53,354 nucleotides of DNA from Phycisphaeraceae bacterium (GTDB taxonomy: Bacteria; Planctomycetota; Phycisphaerae; Phycisphaerales; Phycisphaeraceae), in the NCBI GenBank assembly GCA_029260655.1, contig JAJDCU010000074.1, forward strand, positions 1-53,354. Reading direction: 5' to 3'. This document shows positions 25,916-34,996 of the stretch, piece after piece. Each line of letters starts with the position of its first letter. Positions within the stretch are counted from its first letter, which is position 1. The position numbers and the translations under genes are program-made. The notes below the pieces were generated by a model. That model worked only from the letters and a program-made list of their open reading frames with translations, did no database searches and was not told the origin of the DNA.

Positions 25916-26905
25916 TTACAGTGAGTCGTGCTCGCGTCGTCGAGTGATCCGCCAGGCCAATGCGCCCAGGGCCATCATGCTCAGGGTCGCGGTGACGGGT
26001 TCGGGGATGGGCTGGTCGTGCGGCCCGTGCGTGCCGCCGAACTGGATGTCGATTTCCAGGACTACCGGCTCACCGAGGGGGCCCAGGAAGACTTCCCCCC
26101 AGCGAGCGCCGTAAGCGCCGTCATCATCGTCGGCGGGTCCATCGACATCGATGGTGGTCAGCGGCGCCGGGTTATCCAGATCGTTGAGCATGCCCCATGC
26201 CCCCGAATCTTCGGTCCCCAACTCGTCCGGCGGGGCGCCGTTGAGGAAGGAGAGCATCTCGATCATCGGGTCGTTGAAGTTAGAAGGCGAAGCGCTGCCT
26301 GGGTTGCCGAAGTCCTCGTCCCAGTGCCGTGCGGTTCCGGCGGCGACGCTGCCGCTGTCGTCGTCATCCCACGTTCCGATGTCCGGATCGAGCATGTAGG
26401 TGATCAGCAGCGGCAGGCCTCTGACAAACACATCGTTGTCACCGCCCGGTTCGCCGTTGAGGTGATTGAAGTAGATGAATTTGTAGGTCTGATGCACCAT
26501 CCCCGGGCTTGTCAGGGATGTGGTGACCTGCACGCCGAGGTCGGGTAGGCCTTCATTGGACAGGGTGTATTCGCTGCGGAGGGTGTTGGGGGCGATGAGG
26601 TTGGTTAGCGCCGGGTTGGGCACGCCGCTGCGCCCGTTCAGGGACGATCCGCCCAGCACGGTGTTGAACTGCGGCAGGTAGACCACGCCGGCGTGGACCA
26701 TATCGACGTTGGTCACAGTCGACGGCAGGTCGGTCGCTCCCAGCAGTTGCGTGTCGCCGACGAAGTTCCCGCCGATCGCCCCGTACTCATCGAATCGCAG
26801 GTCCACCACGCTGTCGGTGAACTGAAACTCCATCGCCTGGGCCGAGCCCGCAAACAGAACCGCGGCCGCCACAGACAACCCCCACTTCATTGAACGCTGT
26901 ACCAT
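25916..26905 (-). CDS. PEP-CTERM secreted protein
   Basis: A 329-residue exported protein of unknown function. It has a signal peptide (MKWGLSVAAAVLFAGSAQA, about 6-24), a beta-rich acidic body with Asp/Gly-rich loops (DDDDSGS, DGPADDDDGAYG), and a C-terminal PEP-CTERM sorting tail: PEP, a hydrophobic helix and a basic end (ITRRRE). In PEP-CTERM bacteria such proteins are cut by exosortase and go to the outer surface or matrix. The ATG at 26905 has GAAGGAGA upstream; the frame is open to 27091 but without a signal peptide at that point. The gene has its own terminator and stands alone. The 298 bases upstream to cysH show no gene. Confidence 0.88.
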   Translation of the reverse strand: MVQRSMKWGLSVAAAVLFAGSAQAMEFQFTDSVVDLRFDEYGAIGGNFVGDTQLLGATDLPSTVTNVDMVHAGVVYLPQFNTVLGGSSLNGRSGVPNPALTNLIAPNTLRSEYTLSNEGLPDLGVQVTTSLTSPGMVHQTYKFIYFNHLNGEPGGDNDVFVRGLPLLITYMLDPDIGTWDDDDSGSVAAGTARHWDEDFGNPGSASPSNFNDPMIEMLSFLNGAPPDELGTEDSGAWGMLNDLDNPAPLTTIDVDGPADDDDGAYGARWGEVFLGPLGEPVVLEIDIQFGGTHGPHDQPIPEPVTATLSMMALGALAWRITRRREHDSL

Positions 26906-27203
26906 CGTGTGCTCTCCTTCTTCAGACACTGATAAAGACATGGACAAATGACTTGGCCCTTGCGACGGCGTCGCTACGGGCATAACCAAAAAACAGGGCC
27001 GACCCTCGGACGTTCCGGGGACGGATACGATTGGACGGTATGTCGGCCACGCACCCTCATGCGATATGATCCAGTACGACTGCCCGGCCACCCCAGCCCA
27101 TCAAGAGTTAGAATAGTGTTTTTACATTCTGTGTCAATGGCGATTACTTGCGGATCGGCCTTTTTCCCAGCCCGCCAGGGGGCCGCGGGGCGGCTGAGCC
27201 CGG

Positions 27204-27947
27204 CTACAGGCCGCTGGAGAAGCGGCTGTCGTCCTCTTCCTGGGTCTCGGGCAGGTGCAGGCCGCACTCCTGCTTGAGGCCGCCGAACCGGCCTTCGCGT
27301 TCGTGCTGCTCGGCTGTGATGGGCAGCGAGGAGTGCCAATCGCCGATTGATGCGTAACCCTGGTCGCGCAGGGGGTGGTAGGGCAGGTCGTGCTTGGTGA
27401 GGTAGTCGTGCACGTCCTTGGTCGACCAGGTGAGGATCGGGTGGACCTTGTGTCGGCCGTTTTGCAGGACTACGGGCGGCAGGCTCTTGCGGTGCTCGGT
27501 CTGGCCTCGGCGAAGCCCGGCGAGGGTGGCGGTTGCGCTGAGCTCTTCAAGCGCCCGGTTCATCGGCTCGACCTTGTGGATCTTGTCGAGCTGGTTCAGT
27601 CCGTCCACGCCCTGTTCCCAGAGCTTGCCGTGGCGGGCGAGCGTCCAGGCGGGGCTGACCTTGGCCTGGTAGACCTTGAGGTTGAGCTTGAGCCGGGCGG
27701 TCAGCTCGTCGGCAAACTTGTAGGTATCCAGGAAGTGAAACCCCGTGTCGATGAAGACCACCGGGATCTCGGGCACGACCTGCGTGACCAGGTGCAGCAT
27801 CACCGCCGCCTGCATCCCGAAACTGGTTGACAGCACCAGCCCCTCGCCAAATGTCCTGTGCGCCCAGCGGACGATGTCCGTGGCGTCGGCCTGTAGCAGT
27901 TCGGGGTTGACCAGGTCAAGATTGGGTTGTTTGGCGGTCGTGGTCAT
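27204..27947 (-). CDS. cysH: Phosphoadenylyl-sulfate reductase (CysH)
   Basis: A 247-residue assimilatory sulfate reductase. It has the nucleotide-binding [15 protein letters not shown] (about 39-53), the [12 protein letters not shown] segment (about 70-81), [25 protein letters not shown] and [10 protein letters not shown], and ends with the catalytic KQECGLH (about 225-231). That is its only cysteine, so the four cysteines binding the iron-sulfur cluster of APS-type enzymes are absent. It should therefore use PAPS and thioredoxin. No other sulfate genes are next to it. A tail of about 16 acidic residues follows the catalytic motif. Confidence 0.93.
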   Translation of the reverse strand: MTTTAKQPNLDLVNPELLQADATDIVRWAHRTFGEGLVLSTSFGMQAAVMLHLVTQVVPEIPVVFIDTGFHFLDTYKFADELTARLKLNLKVYQAKVSPAWTLARHGKLWEQGVDGLNQLDKIHKVEPMNRALEELSATATLAGLRRGQTEHRKSLPPVVLQNGRHKVHPILTWSTKDVHDYLTKHDLPYHPLRDQGYASIGDWHSSLPITAEQHEREGRFGGLKQECGLHLPETQEEDDSRFSSGL

Positions 27948-28047
27948 GACTTACTCAGGGGGTTTCAGGTACACATCATAGGCAACCTGCGGGGGCGTGT
28001 TTGGTTGGGGGTTTGCCCGGGGGCGGGCTAGCGGCCACAATCCCCCG

Positions 28048-28533
28048 GTGGCGACGATTGCTTACATCGCGTTGGGCTCGAATCTCGGCGACCGCCGGGG
28101 GCACCTGGATCGGGCCTTGGCCGCTCTGGGCTCGTTGCGGGGCGTGACGTTTCTAAGCCCCAGCCCGGTCTACGAAACCGACCCCGTCGGCGGACCCGCA
28201 GGACAGGGCAAGTTCCTCAATAGTGTTGCTGCTGTCAACACGGAGCTGTCGGCGGGTCAGCTGTTAGATGAGCTAAACAAGATCGAAGCCGATTGTGGCC
28301 GGGACCGCAAAGCTGAGCACGAACGCTGCGGACCACGCCCGCTGGACCTGGATATCCTGCTTTTCGGGGACGAAGTACTCGATCGTCCGGGTCTGACGAT
28401 CCCACACCCGAGGATGCACCTGCGATGGTTCGTGCTCAAGCCCCTGTGCGACCTGGCCCCTGACGCGGTGCACCCGGTCCTCAAACTCACCGCTGCCCAA
28501 CTTCTGGCCGAACTCAACAGCCGCGTACCCTGA
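28048..28533 (+). CDS. folK: 2-amino-4-hydroxy-6-hydroxymethyldihydropteridine pyrophosphokinase
   Basis: A 161-residue HPPK, the folate-pathway enzyme that pyrophosphorylates hydroxymethyldihydropterin using ATP. It has ALGSNLGDRRGHL at the N-terminus, YETDPVGGPAGQGKFLN, and the signature GPRPLDLDILLFGDE, followed by IPHPRMHLRWFVLKPL. The GTG at 28048 puts the first strand (TIAYIALGSN) at its normal place; the frame extends to 27997 without similarity. No other folate gene adjoins. Confidence 0.95.
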   Translation: MATIAYIALGSNLGDRRGHLDRALAALGSLRGVTFLSPSPVYETDPVGGPAGQGKFLNSVAAVNTELSAGQLLDELNKIEADCGRDRKAEHERCGPRPLDLDILLFGDEVLDRPGLTIPHPRMHLRWFVLKPLCDLAPDAVHPVLKLTAAQLLAELNSRVP

Positions 28534-28649
28534 TGCCGAGATAACCCTTGACTTACGGGTCCCGGCCGGGGATACTGATCGTTGAATTACTTGCAGGCTT
28601 ATGCGGCCTTGCGGCTTGATCCGGGTCTGAACCTTTCGGGAGATTAACC

Positions 28650-29792
28650 ATGTCTGAGTTGCTGAATCGGGCAAGCTGCAAACGCTTGCTGGCCTATTCC
28701 GCCGCGGCAGGGCTGGGGGCGTTCGCGTTCGGACAGCCCGCCCACGGTGTCGTTGTGATCGGCGATTTGAGCCTGGATGCCGCGTGGGACCCCATCGCGC
28801 ACCCGTTACCGCCAACGGGTAGTGTCGGCGACGACATCACGGAGATCAACTGGGACGCCGGCCAGCCCTTCGACCTTCAAACGCCCGGGAACCCCCTCGG
28901 GATCGACCACATCATTATCGCCAGAAAGTTCGATAACACGTTCAAACCCTGGTGCGATCAGGCAAACTACCCGGGCTGTCAAGGGGATACCCCCGGCGCC
29001 CAAGGCGTGACCAGCACCGTCTTCTCGGCACAGACCTACCTGGACTCCAGCACACACGAACTCTCGGGCAACGCGGCTCTGGTCGACCCCAACGGCCCGA
29101 ACGCGGCGTTCTACTCCCTTGAATGGGTTAACAACACCTACTACACGGTGGGGTTTGGGCCCGGCGTAATGATCGACGGCACAAGCAAGATCGTGGGGAC
29201 CATTAACAACGCCAGTGACCACTACGGCGGGTTTGCGACCGCCGTGGGCAGCCTCGGCACCGCCAACGCGCCCGGCCTGCCCAACCCCGACCGCAACGCT
29301 CTGACCCACACGATCGCCGGCGACTTCATCGCGTTTAGCTTCGAGGGGACCGACGGCACACACTACGGCTGGGCTCAGATAGGGCTTCAAGTCGGCCCGA
29401 GCCAGAACATGAAGGTCGCCTACCACCGCTACGCCTACGAGACCACCCCCGATACGCCGATCGCCACCCCGATCGTCGGTGACCTGAATATGGATGGGTT
29501 CGTCGGGATCGAGGATTTGAACAAGGTGCTGGCCTCTTGGAACCAGGTGGTTCCCGAAGGCGATTGGCGCTTGGGCGATATCGCCGGCTGGGTGCAGCCC
29601 GTGGATTCCGGCAGGTCCTCTGGGGTGTCCGGCGGTGACGGGTTTGTGGGCATCGAGGACCTCAATGCCGTGTTGGGCAACTGGAACACGGGTGCCCCGC
29701 CGACCGTCGGTGTGGTGATCCCCGAGCCTGCCTCGCTGGCGCTGCTGGCTATCGGTTCGGGAGCGATTGCTCTTCGCCGCCGGCGGGTGTAA
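28650..29792 (+). CDS. PEP-CTERM protein with dockerin-like repeats
   Basis: A 380-residue secreted protein. A signal peptide covers about 8-35 (LLAYSAAAGLGAFAFGQPAHG). The body (about 36-265) is an unrecognised beta-rich domain with WG-x-IGLQVG-like strands. Two dockerin-type calcium-binding motifs follow: DLNMDGFVGIEDLNKVL (about 278-294) and GDGFVGIEDLNAVLGNW (about 328-344). The end is a PEP-CTERM sorting tail (PEPASLALLAIGSG, then RRRRV). Dockerin-like repeats before PEP-CTERM are common in Phycisphaerae and Lentisphaerae. The start has CGGGAGA upstream. A terminator follows the gene. Confidence 0.9.
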   Translation: MSELLNRASCKRLLAYSAAAGLGAFAFGQPAHGVVVIGDLSLDAAWDPIAHPLPPTGSVGDDITEINWDAGQPFDLQTPGNPLGIDHIIIARKFDNTFKPWCDQANYPGCQGDTPGAQGVTSTVFSAQTYLDSSTHELSGNAALVDPNGPNAAFYSLEWVNNTYYTVGFGPGVMIDGTSKIVGTINNASDHYGGFATAVGSLGTANAPGLPNPDRNALTHTIAGDFIAFSFEGTDGTHYGWAQIGLQVGPSQNMKVAYHRYAYETTPDTPIATPIVGDLNMDGFVGIEDLNKVLASWNQVVPEGDWRLGDIAGWVQPVDSGRSSGVSGGDGFVGIEDLNAVLGNWNTGAPPTVGVVIPEPASLALLAIGSGAIALRRRRV

Positions 29793-29823
29793 AGGCGATT
29801 CGACTACCATCTGAATCCTGACC

Positions 29824-29852
29824 GGGTGGGGACGCGAGTCTCCGCCCTTTTT
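29824..29852 (+). terminator. Rho-independent terminator after the dockerin PEP-CTERM gene
   Basis: GGGTGGGGA (29824-29832) pairs with TCTCCGCCC (29839-29847), allowing two G-U pairs, over a 6-base loop, followed by five T residues. It lies 32 bases after the stop codon and separates this gene from queE. Confidence 0.8.
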
Positions 29853-29880
29853 CATGGATACGGACTAGAATGCATGCGAT

Positions 29881-30567
29881 ATGGACACGCTGAAGGTCAA
29901 CGAGATTTTCTACTCGATCCAAGGCGAAAGCACCCGGGCGGGGTTGCCTAGCGTCTTCATCAGGCTCACCGGCTGCCATCTGCGCTGCGGGTATTGCGAC
30001 ACCGAGTACGCCTTCCATGAAGGGACACGCCAGACGATCGACGAGGTGATCGACGAAGCGGAAAAACTCGGCAGGGGCTGCGACCTCTACGAGATCACCG
30101 GCGGGGAGCCGCTATTGCAAAAGGGCGTCCACGGACTGATGGCGCGGCTCTGCGATACGGGCAAGACCGTCTTGATCGAGACCAGCGGGGCCTGCGATAT
30201 CAGTGTCTGCGACCCGCGGGTGATCCGGATCATGGACCTGAAAACCCCCGGCAGCGGCGAGGTGGAGCGTAACCTCTGGTCCAACATCGAGCACCTGACC
30301 CGGCAAGACGAGGTCAAGTTCGTGCTCAACTGCCGTGAGGATTACGACTGGGCACGTGGGGTGATAAGCGAGCACGATTTAGCCCGGCGTGTTTCGGCCG
30401 TGCTGGTCAGCGCCGTACACGAAACGCCCCCCGGCGAGGAACTATCCGGCTGCTCGGGGCTTTCCTTGAATGATCTGGCCACCTGGGTGCTTCAAGACCA
30501 CCTCCCCGTGCGAGTGCAGGCGCAACTGCATAAACTGATCTGGGATCCGATGGCCAGAGGTGTTTGA
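29881..30567 (+). CDS. queE: 7-carboxy-7-deazaguanine synthase QueE
   Basis: A 228-residue radical SAM enzyme that forms the deazapurine ring of queuosine. It shows the family start VNEIFYSIQGEST, RAGLPSVFIRLTGCHLRCGYCDT with the CX3CX2C cluster motif (Cys 32, 36, 39), EITGGEPLLQ (about 75-84), and an IMDLKTPGSG strand that helps hold SAM. Directly followed by queD in the same direction, the gene for the enzyme that supplies its substrate, carboxytetrahydropterin. The queC and queF genes are elsewhere. Confidence 0.96.
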   Translation: MDTLKVNEIFYSIQGESTRAGLPSVFIRLTGCHLRCGYCDTEYAFHEGTRQTIDEVIDEAEKLGRGCDLYEITGGEPLLQKGVHGLMARLCDTGKTVLIETSGACDISVCDPRVIRIMDLKTPGSGEVERNLWSNIEHLTRQDEVKFVLNCREDYDWARGVISEHDLARRVSAVLVSAVHETPPGEELSGCSGLSLNDLATWVLQDHLPVRVQAQLHKLIWDPMARGV

Positions 30568-30623
30568 AAAGCAGGACAGCCTCAACAGCGGCCTAAGCCG
30601 CTAAAGCAGAAAGTTCAATCTCC

Positions 30624-30667
30624 CGATCCCAATCCCCAAACCCCAACCCCCAAACCCCAACAATCCC
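30624..30667 (-). repeat. Four-run G-tract (G-quadruplex-capable) before queD
   Basis: The plus strand carries C-runs alternating with AA or AAA over 30627-30667; on the minus strand this reads as five to six G-runs of 3-5 bases split by 2-3 bases of T/A. It satisfies the usual G-quadruplex pattern and directly abuts the queD start codon. It leaves no room for a normal Shine-Dalgarno box for queD. Confidence 0.75.
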
Positions 30668-31027
30668 ATGCACATCAGCCTGACCAAGACGATCGATTTC
30701 GAAGCGGCGCACTGGCTGCCGACGTTTCCGGAGGGGCACAAGTGTCGGCGGCTGCACGGGCACTCGTTCAAGGTCGATGTCGTCATCGCCGGCGAGGTCG
30801 ACCCGGCCAAGGGATACCTGCAAGACTTCGGCGAGGTCAAGGCCGCGACCGAGCCGATCCGCAAGCGGCTCGATCATTACTGCCTCAACGACATCGATGG
30901 GCTTGAGAACCCCACCGCCGAGATGCTGGCCAAGTGGGTCTACGACCGGCTGAAACCGGCCTTGCCCTTGCTCGCCGCCGTCCGCGTCCAGGAGACCTGC
31001 ACCAGCAGCGCCGAGTATCGGGGGTAG
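30668..31027 (+). CDS. queD: 6-carboxytetrahydropterin synthase QueD
   Basis: A 119-residue enzyme converting dihydroneopterin triphosphate to 6-carboxytetrahydropterin for queuosine synthesis. The zinc-binding histidines and catalytic cysteine lie in FEAAHWLP and [14 protein letters not shown] (about 13-36), followed by DFGEVK and LDHYCLND. The catalytic glutamate is in [13 protein letters not shown] near the end. It sits 100 bases downstream of queE. The ATG follows a C-rich tract with no ribosome binding site that I can see. Confidence 0.96.
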   Translation: MHISLTKTIDFEAAHWLPTFPEGHKCRRLHGHSFKVDVVIAGEVDPAKGYLQDFGEVKAATEPIRKRLDHYCLNDIDGLENPTAEMLAKWVYDRLKPALPLLAAVRVQETCTSSAEYRG

Positions 31028-31050
31028 AGGATTTGGTTTTTATGAAGTGT

Positions 31051-31099
31051 GATTGATGATGTGTCCGGATCAAGATTCGATCTCTTCACATCATCAATC
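31051..31099. terminator. Inverted repeat between convergent queD and sigma-like gene
   Basis: GATTGATGATGTG (31051-31063) and CACATCATCAATC (31087-31099) form a perfect 13-bp stem with a 23-base loop. A further pair, GTGTGATT near 31047 and AATCACAC near 31122, lies partly outside it. Its place between two converging stops suggests a bidirectional terminator, though it lacks a T-run. Confidence 0.5.
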
Positions 31100-31125
31100 T
31101 GCAAACGTAAGTGCGCGAAGCGGAA

Positions 31126-32610
31126 TCACACATCCGTAATCTCTACCCCCGCCTCGCGGGCCAGGCCGGTCAGACGCTTGAAGGCATCACCGCTTTGCAA
31201 CCGGCGCTGCGCCTGGGTCGAGCCCGGGCCGTCGTCGTGGGGGGCATCGGTGGCAAACCGCCCGAGCAGCCGATTGGTCAGGACCGAATCGAACCGCGGG
31301 TTGCGCGAGGCGTTGAACGTCTCGACGGCCTGGATCAACACGCCTAATCCAAGCTCCAACAGGTCCACCAGCCGCCCGGTCGTGGCCGAGGGTCGGCCGA
31401 TCAGGTGACGGCGGGACACCGACAGGACGACCGGCAGATGCACGCGCACCAGCAGGTCGCGCAGTTGCCCGGCCCGGTCCACCAGGTCGTTGAACCGTCG
31501 GACCTGTTTGGCGCCGGGGCTGTAGGTGTCGAACCCTTCACGTGTCTGCGCGGCGCAATGTTTGAGGTAGTTGTATCGGATGAACAGCGAACGTATCTGT
31601 TTGGGCGGGATCACCGGCTGGCGGAACAACGGGCGGACTGGCTCGGGCAGGTCGTCTAGCGCGACCGTGGTCACGGAATCGCTTTGGGGAAATGCCTCTA
31701 CCGGTCTGCCCAGGATGACCTCGTCGGCGTCGTCACGGCCGAAGATCGGTGAGGCGACGTAATCCAGCGGGACGCGCCCCGCCTTCCCTGCGTGGTGCTG
31801 ATTGATCGCTCGGTAGACCGTCGAGCGTGTCCGGCTAAAGTGCGCGGCGATCTTGTCGATCGGTGTACCCATCCGGTAGGCCCGCGCGATCACACGCTTG
31901 TCGCGACCGGTCAGGGGGCCGGCCCGGCCTGCGAAGATCGCCGACCCGGGGTGGTCGCGGTCGTGATGCTCGAGTATCTGGCGGACCGTTTGCAGCGCCC
32001 GGCCGGTCTTATGCGCCAGGTGGGCCGCGACCTGGTTCAGCGTCGAATCACGCCGGGAGGCGATCTGACGCGCCCGATCGATCAGACGCCGCCGGGCTGC
32101 CGGTTCGATCTGTGTGAACGACGCGGCACGGCTGACCTGACCGGCGTGTTCAGCGATGAAACGCTGCGACGCGGCGCACGGCACCACCACGACCTTACGC
32201 CCGCCGCCCGGGGGCACGGCCCAGCGCCAACGCAGGCCCGCTCCGCGCCAACGACCGATCGTCTTGCTGCTGACATCCAGGCGGTGCGCAAGCTCCTGAA
32301 CCGTCTCGACCGGGCCGCCGTCATCCATCGGGATCCGCAGCGATCGGCTAAGGGCGTCGATCATCAGCCGGAGGTCCGGCAGCACCGCCTCGCCGGTCAG
32401 CAAAAGCGAATCCTTGCCCTCGCGCCGATACCCGCTGATCCGGTAGAAAAGAAAGTCAAGCGGATAGTTCTTTGCCGGGTCGGTCTGGTCGTGCAGTTTT
32501 TCGACCCGGAACACCTGCCGGATGCGCTTGTCCGGCGGTGAGAAAAGAAGCTGGCGGGCGAGTTCTTCCAGCGGCCCGCATCGGAAGGTTTGTTTAAGTC
32601 GTCGGCTCAC
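31126..32610 (-). CDS. Sigma-70 region 2-like protein with two N-terminal HTH motifs
   Basis: A 494-residue protein. The first 270 residues hold two helix-turn-helix motifs: VQELAHRLDVSSKTIGRW (about 103-120) and IDKIAAHFSRTRSTVYRAI (about 251-269), the latter looking like a sigma region 4. The part from about 333 resembles sigma-70 regions 1.2-2: LFIRYNYLKHCA, LLVRVHLPVVLSVSRRHL, then LVDLLELGLGVLIQAVETFNASRNPRFDSVL, matching the DLIQEG...GLMRAVEKFDxxRGxKFSTYA core. The -10-recognition part after it is short and region 4 is not found downstream. So the order is the reverse of a normal sigma factor. It may be a planctomycete regulator derived from sigma factors; whether it binds RNA polymerase is unknown. 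Converges with queD. Confidence 0.7.
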   Translation of the reverse strand: MSRRLKQTFRCGPLEELARQLLFSPPDKRIRQVFRVEKLHDQTDPAKNYPLDFLFYRISGYRREGKDSLLLTGEAVLPDLRLMIDALSRSLRIPMDDGGPVETVQELAHRLDVSSKTIGRWRGAGLRWRWAVPPGGGRKVVVVPCAASQRFIAEHAGQVSRAASFTQIEPAARRRLIDRARQIASRRDSTLNQVAAHLAHKTGRALQTVRQILEHHDRDHPGSAIFAGRAGPLTGRDKRVIARAYRMGTPIDKIAAHFSRTRSTVYRAINQHHAGKAGRVPLDYVASPIFGRDDADEVILGRPVEAFPQSDSVTTVALDDLPEPVRPLFRQPVIPPKQIRSLFIRYNYLKHCAAQTREGFDTYSPGAKQVRRFNDLVDRAGQLRDLLVRVHLPVVLSVSRRHLIGRPSATTGRLVDLLELGLGVLIQAVETFNASRNPRFDSVLTNRLLGRFATDAPHDDGPGSTQAQRRLQSGDAFKRLTGLAREAGVEITDV

Positions 32611-32640
32611 CGCTATCTCCCCGTGGGCGCAGTAGCCCGG

Positions 32641-33504
32641 TCAGCCCCGTGGACGCCAGAGCTCAAGCGGTCGGCGGGTCTTAATCAAGCCAAGCCCGTT
32701 GGCGTAGCCGGCGAAACGCTCGATCGCTTGAAGGTGTTCGGGGCCGACCCTGTAGCTAAGCACCTGTCCCAGGTATTGTCGTGCGGCGCTGATTTCCCAG
32801 CCGTGACGCTTTGCGTGCCGATCCGCGATCGCGTCGATGTGCTGGGCGTTGAGTTGGCGCTGGCGGTCAAGCACGTCTGGCAGGCCGCCCAGTTCCGTAT
32901 CCCGTTTGGCCATCCACACCGCGAACACAAACGGCAGCCCGGTCAGGTCTCGCCAGCCCTCGCCTAAGTCCATCTGGTACGGGTAGTCGTCATGCGAAGG
33001 GGCATCGTGGACGACCTTGTCGCCGATCAGCAGCATCGCCTGGGGTGATTCGACGGCCGAGTCCTGGGCACCGCGATCTCGTGCGTCGAACGGCACGACT
33101 TCAGGACGCAATCTGTGCAGTTCATCCAGCAGAACTCGCAGAAGCGCGACGCTCGTGTGGCTGTCGCTGTCGGCGTGGACCTGCGAGATCGACGGGATCG
33201 GCACCCGGCTAAACAGCCGCACCGTCAACGTCGGGCCGGCCGACGCGATGCACCCGACCGGGACCACGACCAGCGGCTGATCGCTCAGGTAGTAGTCGAT
33301 CACCGGGCACAGGGCGATATCGACCTCCCCGCGGCTAAGGTCCGCCAGCAGGGCCGACGGCACATCCAGCCGCACTACCGGGTCGGGCCCGGGTTCCAGG
33401 CCCTCGATCAGCGGCTTGGCGTTGAGGTACCCGACGCAACCGATCCGTTTGACGCCGGGCGGCGTTATCGCTGGGGTGTCTTCCTGCTTGGTGGGAGTCG
33501 GCAT
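32641..33504 (-). CDS. mqnA: Chorismate dehydratase MqnA (futalosine menaquinone pathway)
   Basis: A 287-residue periplasmic-binding-protein-fold enzyme that removes water from chorismate to give 3-enolpyruvylbenzoate. It starts with IGCVGYLNAKPLIEGL, then VPSALLADLSRGEVDIALCPVIDYY (about 45-70), SAGPTLTVRLFSR, and the later AMLLIGDKV and DLGEGWRDLTGLPFVFAVW. The futalosine route is used instead of the Men route, which fits Planctomycetota. The ATG at 33504 is chosen over an upstream frame to 33579 that overlaps the promoter of the next gene. It is divergent from the NtrC-type regulator. Confidence 0.92.
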   Translation of the reverse strand: MPTPTKQEDTPAITPPGVKRIGCVGYLNAKPLIEGLEPGPDPVVRLDVPSALLADLSRGEVDIALCPVIDYYLSDQPLVVVPVGCIASAGPTLTVRLFSRVPIPSISQVHADSDSHTSVALLRVLLDELHRLRPEVVPFDARDRGAQDSAVESPQAMLLIGDKVVHDAPSHDDYPYQMDLGEGWRDLTGLPFVFAVWMAKRDTELGGLPDVLDRQRQLNAQHIDAIADRHAKRHGWEISAARQYLGQVLSYRVGPEHLQAIERFAGYANGLGLIKTRRPLELWRPRG

Positions 33505-33590
33505 CACGAGGATTATATCGGCCAAGCCGGGCGTGTCGCCCCATCCCGCCGCCTTGACCCCGGGCCGGTAGACCGTCAAGATTGCCTGCT

Positions 33591-34967
33591 ATGCCCAACG
33601 AGGAAAAAACACCGACCGCACAGGTCCTGATTGTTGACGACGAGCCCGACCACGCCGAGGTCATGGCCGAGGCGCTGCGCCGCCTGGGTCACGTCTGCAC
33701 GCTCGTGAACGACCTTGAAGCCGCGACCGACGAGCTCAAGCACGGCCAGTTCGATCTGGTCGTCACCGACCTGGTGATGGAACGCCCCGACGACGGGCAG
33801 AAGGTCCTCGCAGCCGCGCGCCAGAGCCAGCCCGATGCTGAGACGATCATGGTCACCGCCCACGGCGACGTCCCGACCGCCAAGGCCGCGATCAAGGGCG
33901 GGGCCTACGACTTTATCGAGAAGCCGTTAGACCTGGACGTCTTCCGAACGCTGTGCAACCACGCCATCCAGGCCGTCATGCTCCGCGCTCAGAACACCCA
34001 CCTGCACGAACGGCTCGACGAGCAGTTCGGGTTCGAGGGGATCATCGGCGGCGCGCCCTCGATCCGGTCGCTGATCACCACCATGCGCCAGGTCGCACCA
34101 AGCAACATCCCCGTGCTGATCACCGGCGAGTCGGGCACCGGCAAGGAGCTGATCGCCCAGGCGCTGCACAACAATTCCAAACGAACCAAGAAACCCTTCG
34201 TCCCCTTGAACTGCGCGGGGCTGAGCGCATCGATCCTCGAAGACGAGCTGTTCGGCCATGTCAAGGGCGCCTTCACCGGGGCGGACAAAGACCGTCAGGG
34301 CCGGTTCGAGTTTGCCGACGGGGGGACTTTGTTCCTCGACGAGGTTGGCGACATGCCCGCCGAGATGCAGGCCAAGCTGTTGCGCGTCCTGGAGAGCGGC
34401 GAGGTCGTCCGGCTTGGCGACAACAGCACCCGCCATGTCGATGTGCGCCTCGTCTCAGCGACCAACCACGACCTGAACGAGCTTGTCAAGGAAGGCATGT
34501 TTCGAGAAGACCTGTATTTCAGGGTCAAGGGCGTCGAGCTGCACCTGCCGGCGTTGCGCGATCGGCGCGAAGACATCCCGCTTCTGGTCAAGCACTACAC
34601 CGCCCACTACGCCAAGCAACTGGACAAGCCCGTCCCGGACATCGCCGAGGATGTGCAGATGCTACTCATGCAGCACGCCTGGCCCGGCAATGTCCGCCAG
34701 CTGATGAACGTGTTGCAGGGCATGGTGGTGATCGCCGAGCCCGGCCGGATCGAAGCCCGCCACCTACCCGCCGAGGTCCGTGAGTCCGGCGAGGCCGCAG
34801 ACGCAGGTTCATCCCAGGATGGCGGCATGAGCCTGGACAAAATCGAAAAGAAAGCCATCCGCGACGCCCTGCGCACCACCGCCGGTAATCGTGAACAGGC
34901 CGCCAAGATGCTCGGCATCGGCGAGCGCACGCTGTATCGCAAGCTCAAAGAATACGGATTAAAATAG
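33591..34967 (+). CDS. Sigma-54-dependent response regulator (NtrC family)
   Basis: A 458-residue regulator with three domains. The receiver (about 10-125) has VDDEPDH and the phosphoacceptor Asp in VVTDLVM. The AAA+ domain (about 145-380) has Walker A GESGTGKE, the sigma-54-contacting GAFTGA loop, Walker [12 protein letters not shown] and an R-finger region. The C-terminal Fis-type HTH (about 415-458) is [24 protein letters not shown]. It activates sigma-54 promoters on phosphorylation. No histidine kinase is adjacent, so the partner is elsewhere. ATG 33591 is preferred to the TTG at 33582. Confidence 0.95.
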   Translation: MPNEEKTPTAQVLIVDDEPDHAEVMAEALRRLGHVCTLVNDLEAATDELKHGQFDLVVTDLVMERPDDGQKVLAAARQSQPDAETIMVTAHGDVPTAKAAIKGGAYDFIEKPLDLDVFRTLCNHAIQAVMLRAQNTHLHERLDEQFGFEGIIGGAPSIRSLITTMRQVAPSNIPVLITGESGTGKELIAQALHNNSKRTKKPFVPLNCAGLSASILEDELFGHVKGAFTGADKDRQGRFEFADGGTLFLDEVGDMPAEMQAKLLRVLESGEVVRLGDNSTRHVDVRLVSATNHDLNELVKEGMFREDLYFRVKGVELHLPALRDRREDIPLLVKHYTAHYAKQLDKPVPDIAEDVQMLLMQHAWPGNVRQLMNVLQGMVVIAEPGRIEARHLPAEVRESGEAADAGSSQDGGMSLDKIEKKAIRDALRTTAGNREQAAKMLGIGERTLYRKLKEYGLK

Positions 34968-34996
34968 ATTTTTCCACCATCACCGGGATCCTTTCG

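Noticed and set aside
28806-29855. Long minus-strand frame of 349 codons opposite the dockerin PEP-CTERM gene
   Set aside because: The plus strand has signal peptide, dockerin repeats and sorting tail; the antisense frame has none of these and is a GC-driven shadow.
31792-32541. Plus-strand frame of 249 codons opposite the sigma-like gene
   Set aside because: The minus strand shows HTH and sigma-like motifs; the plus frame is a shadow without a start context.
33953-34783. Alternative plus frame inside the NtrC-type gene
   Set aside because: Very Arg- and Pro-rich composition without motifs, entirely within the clear receiver-AAA-Fis gene.
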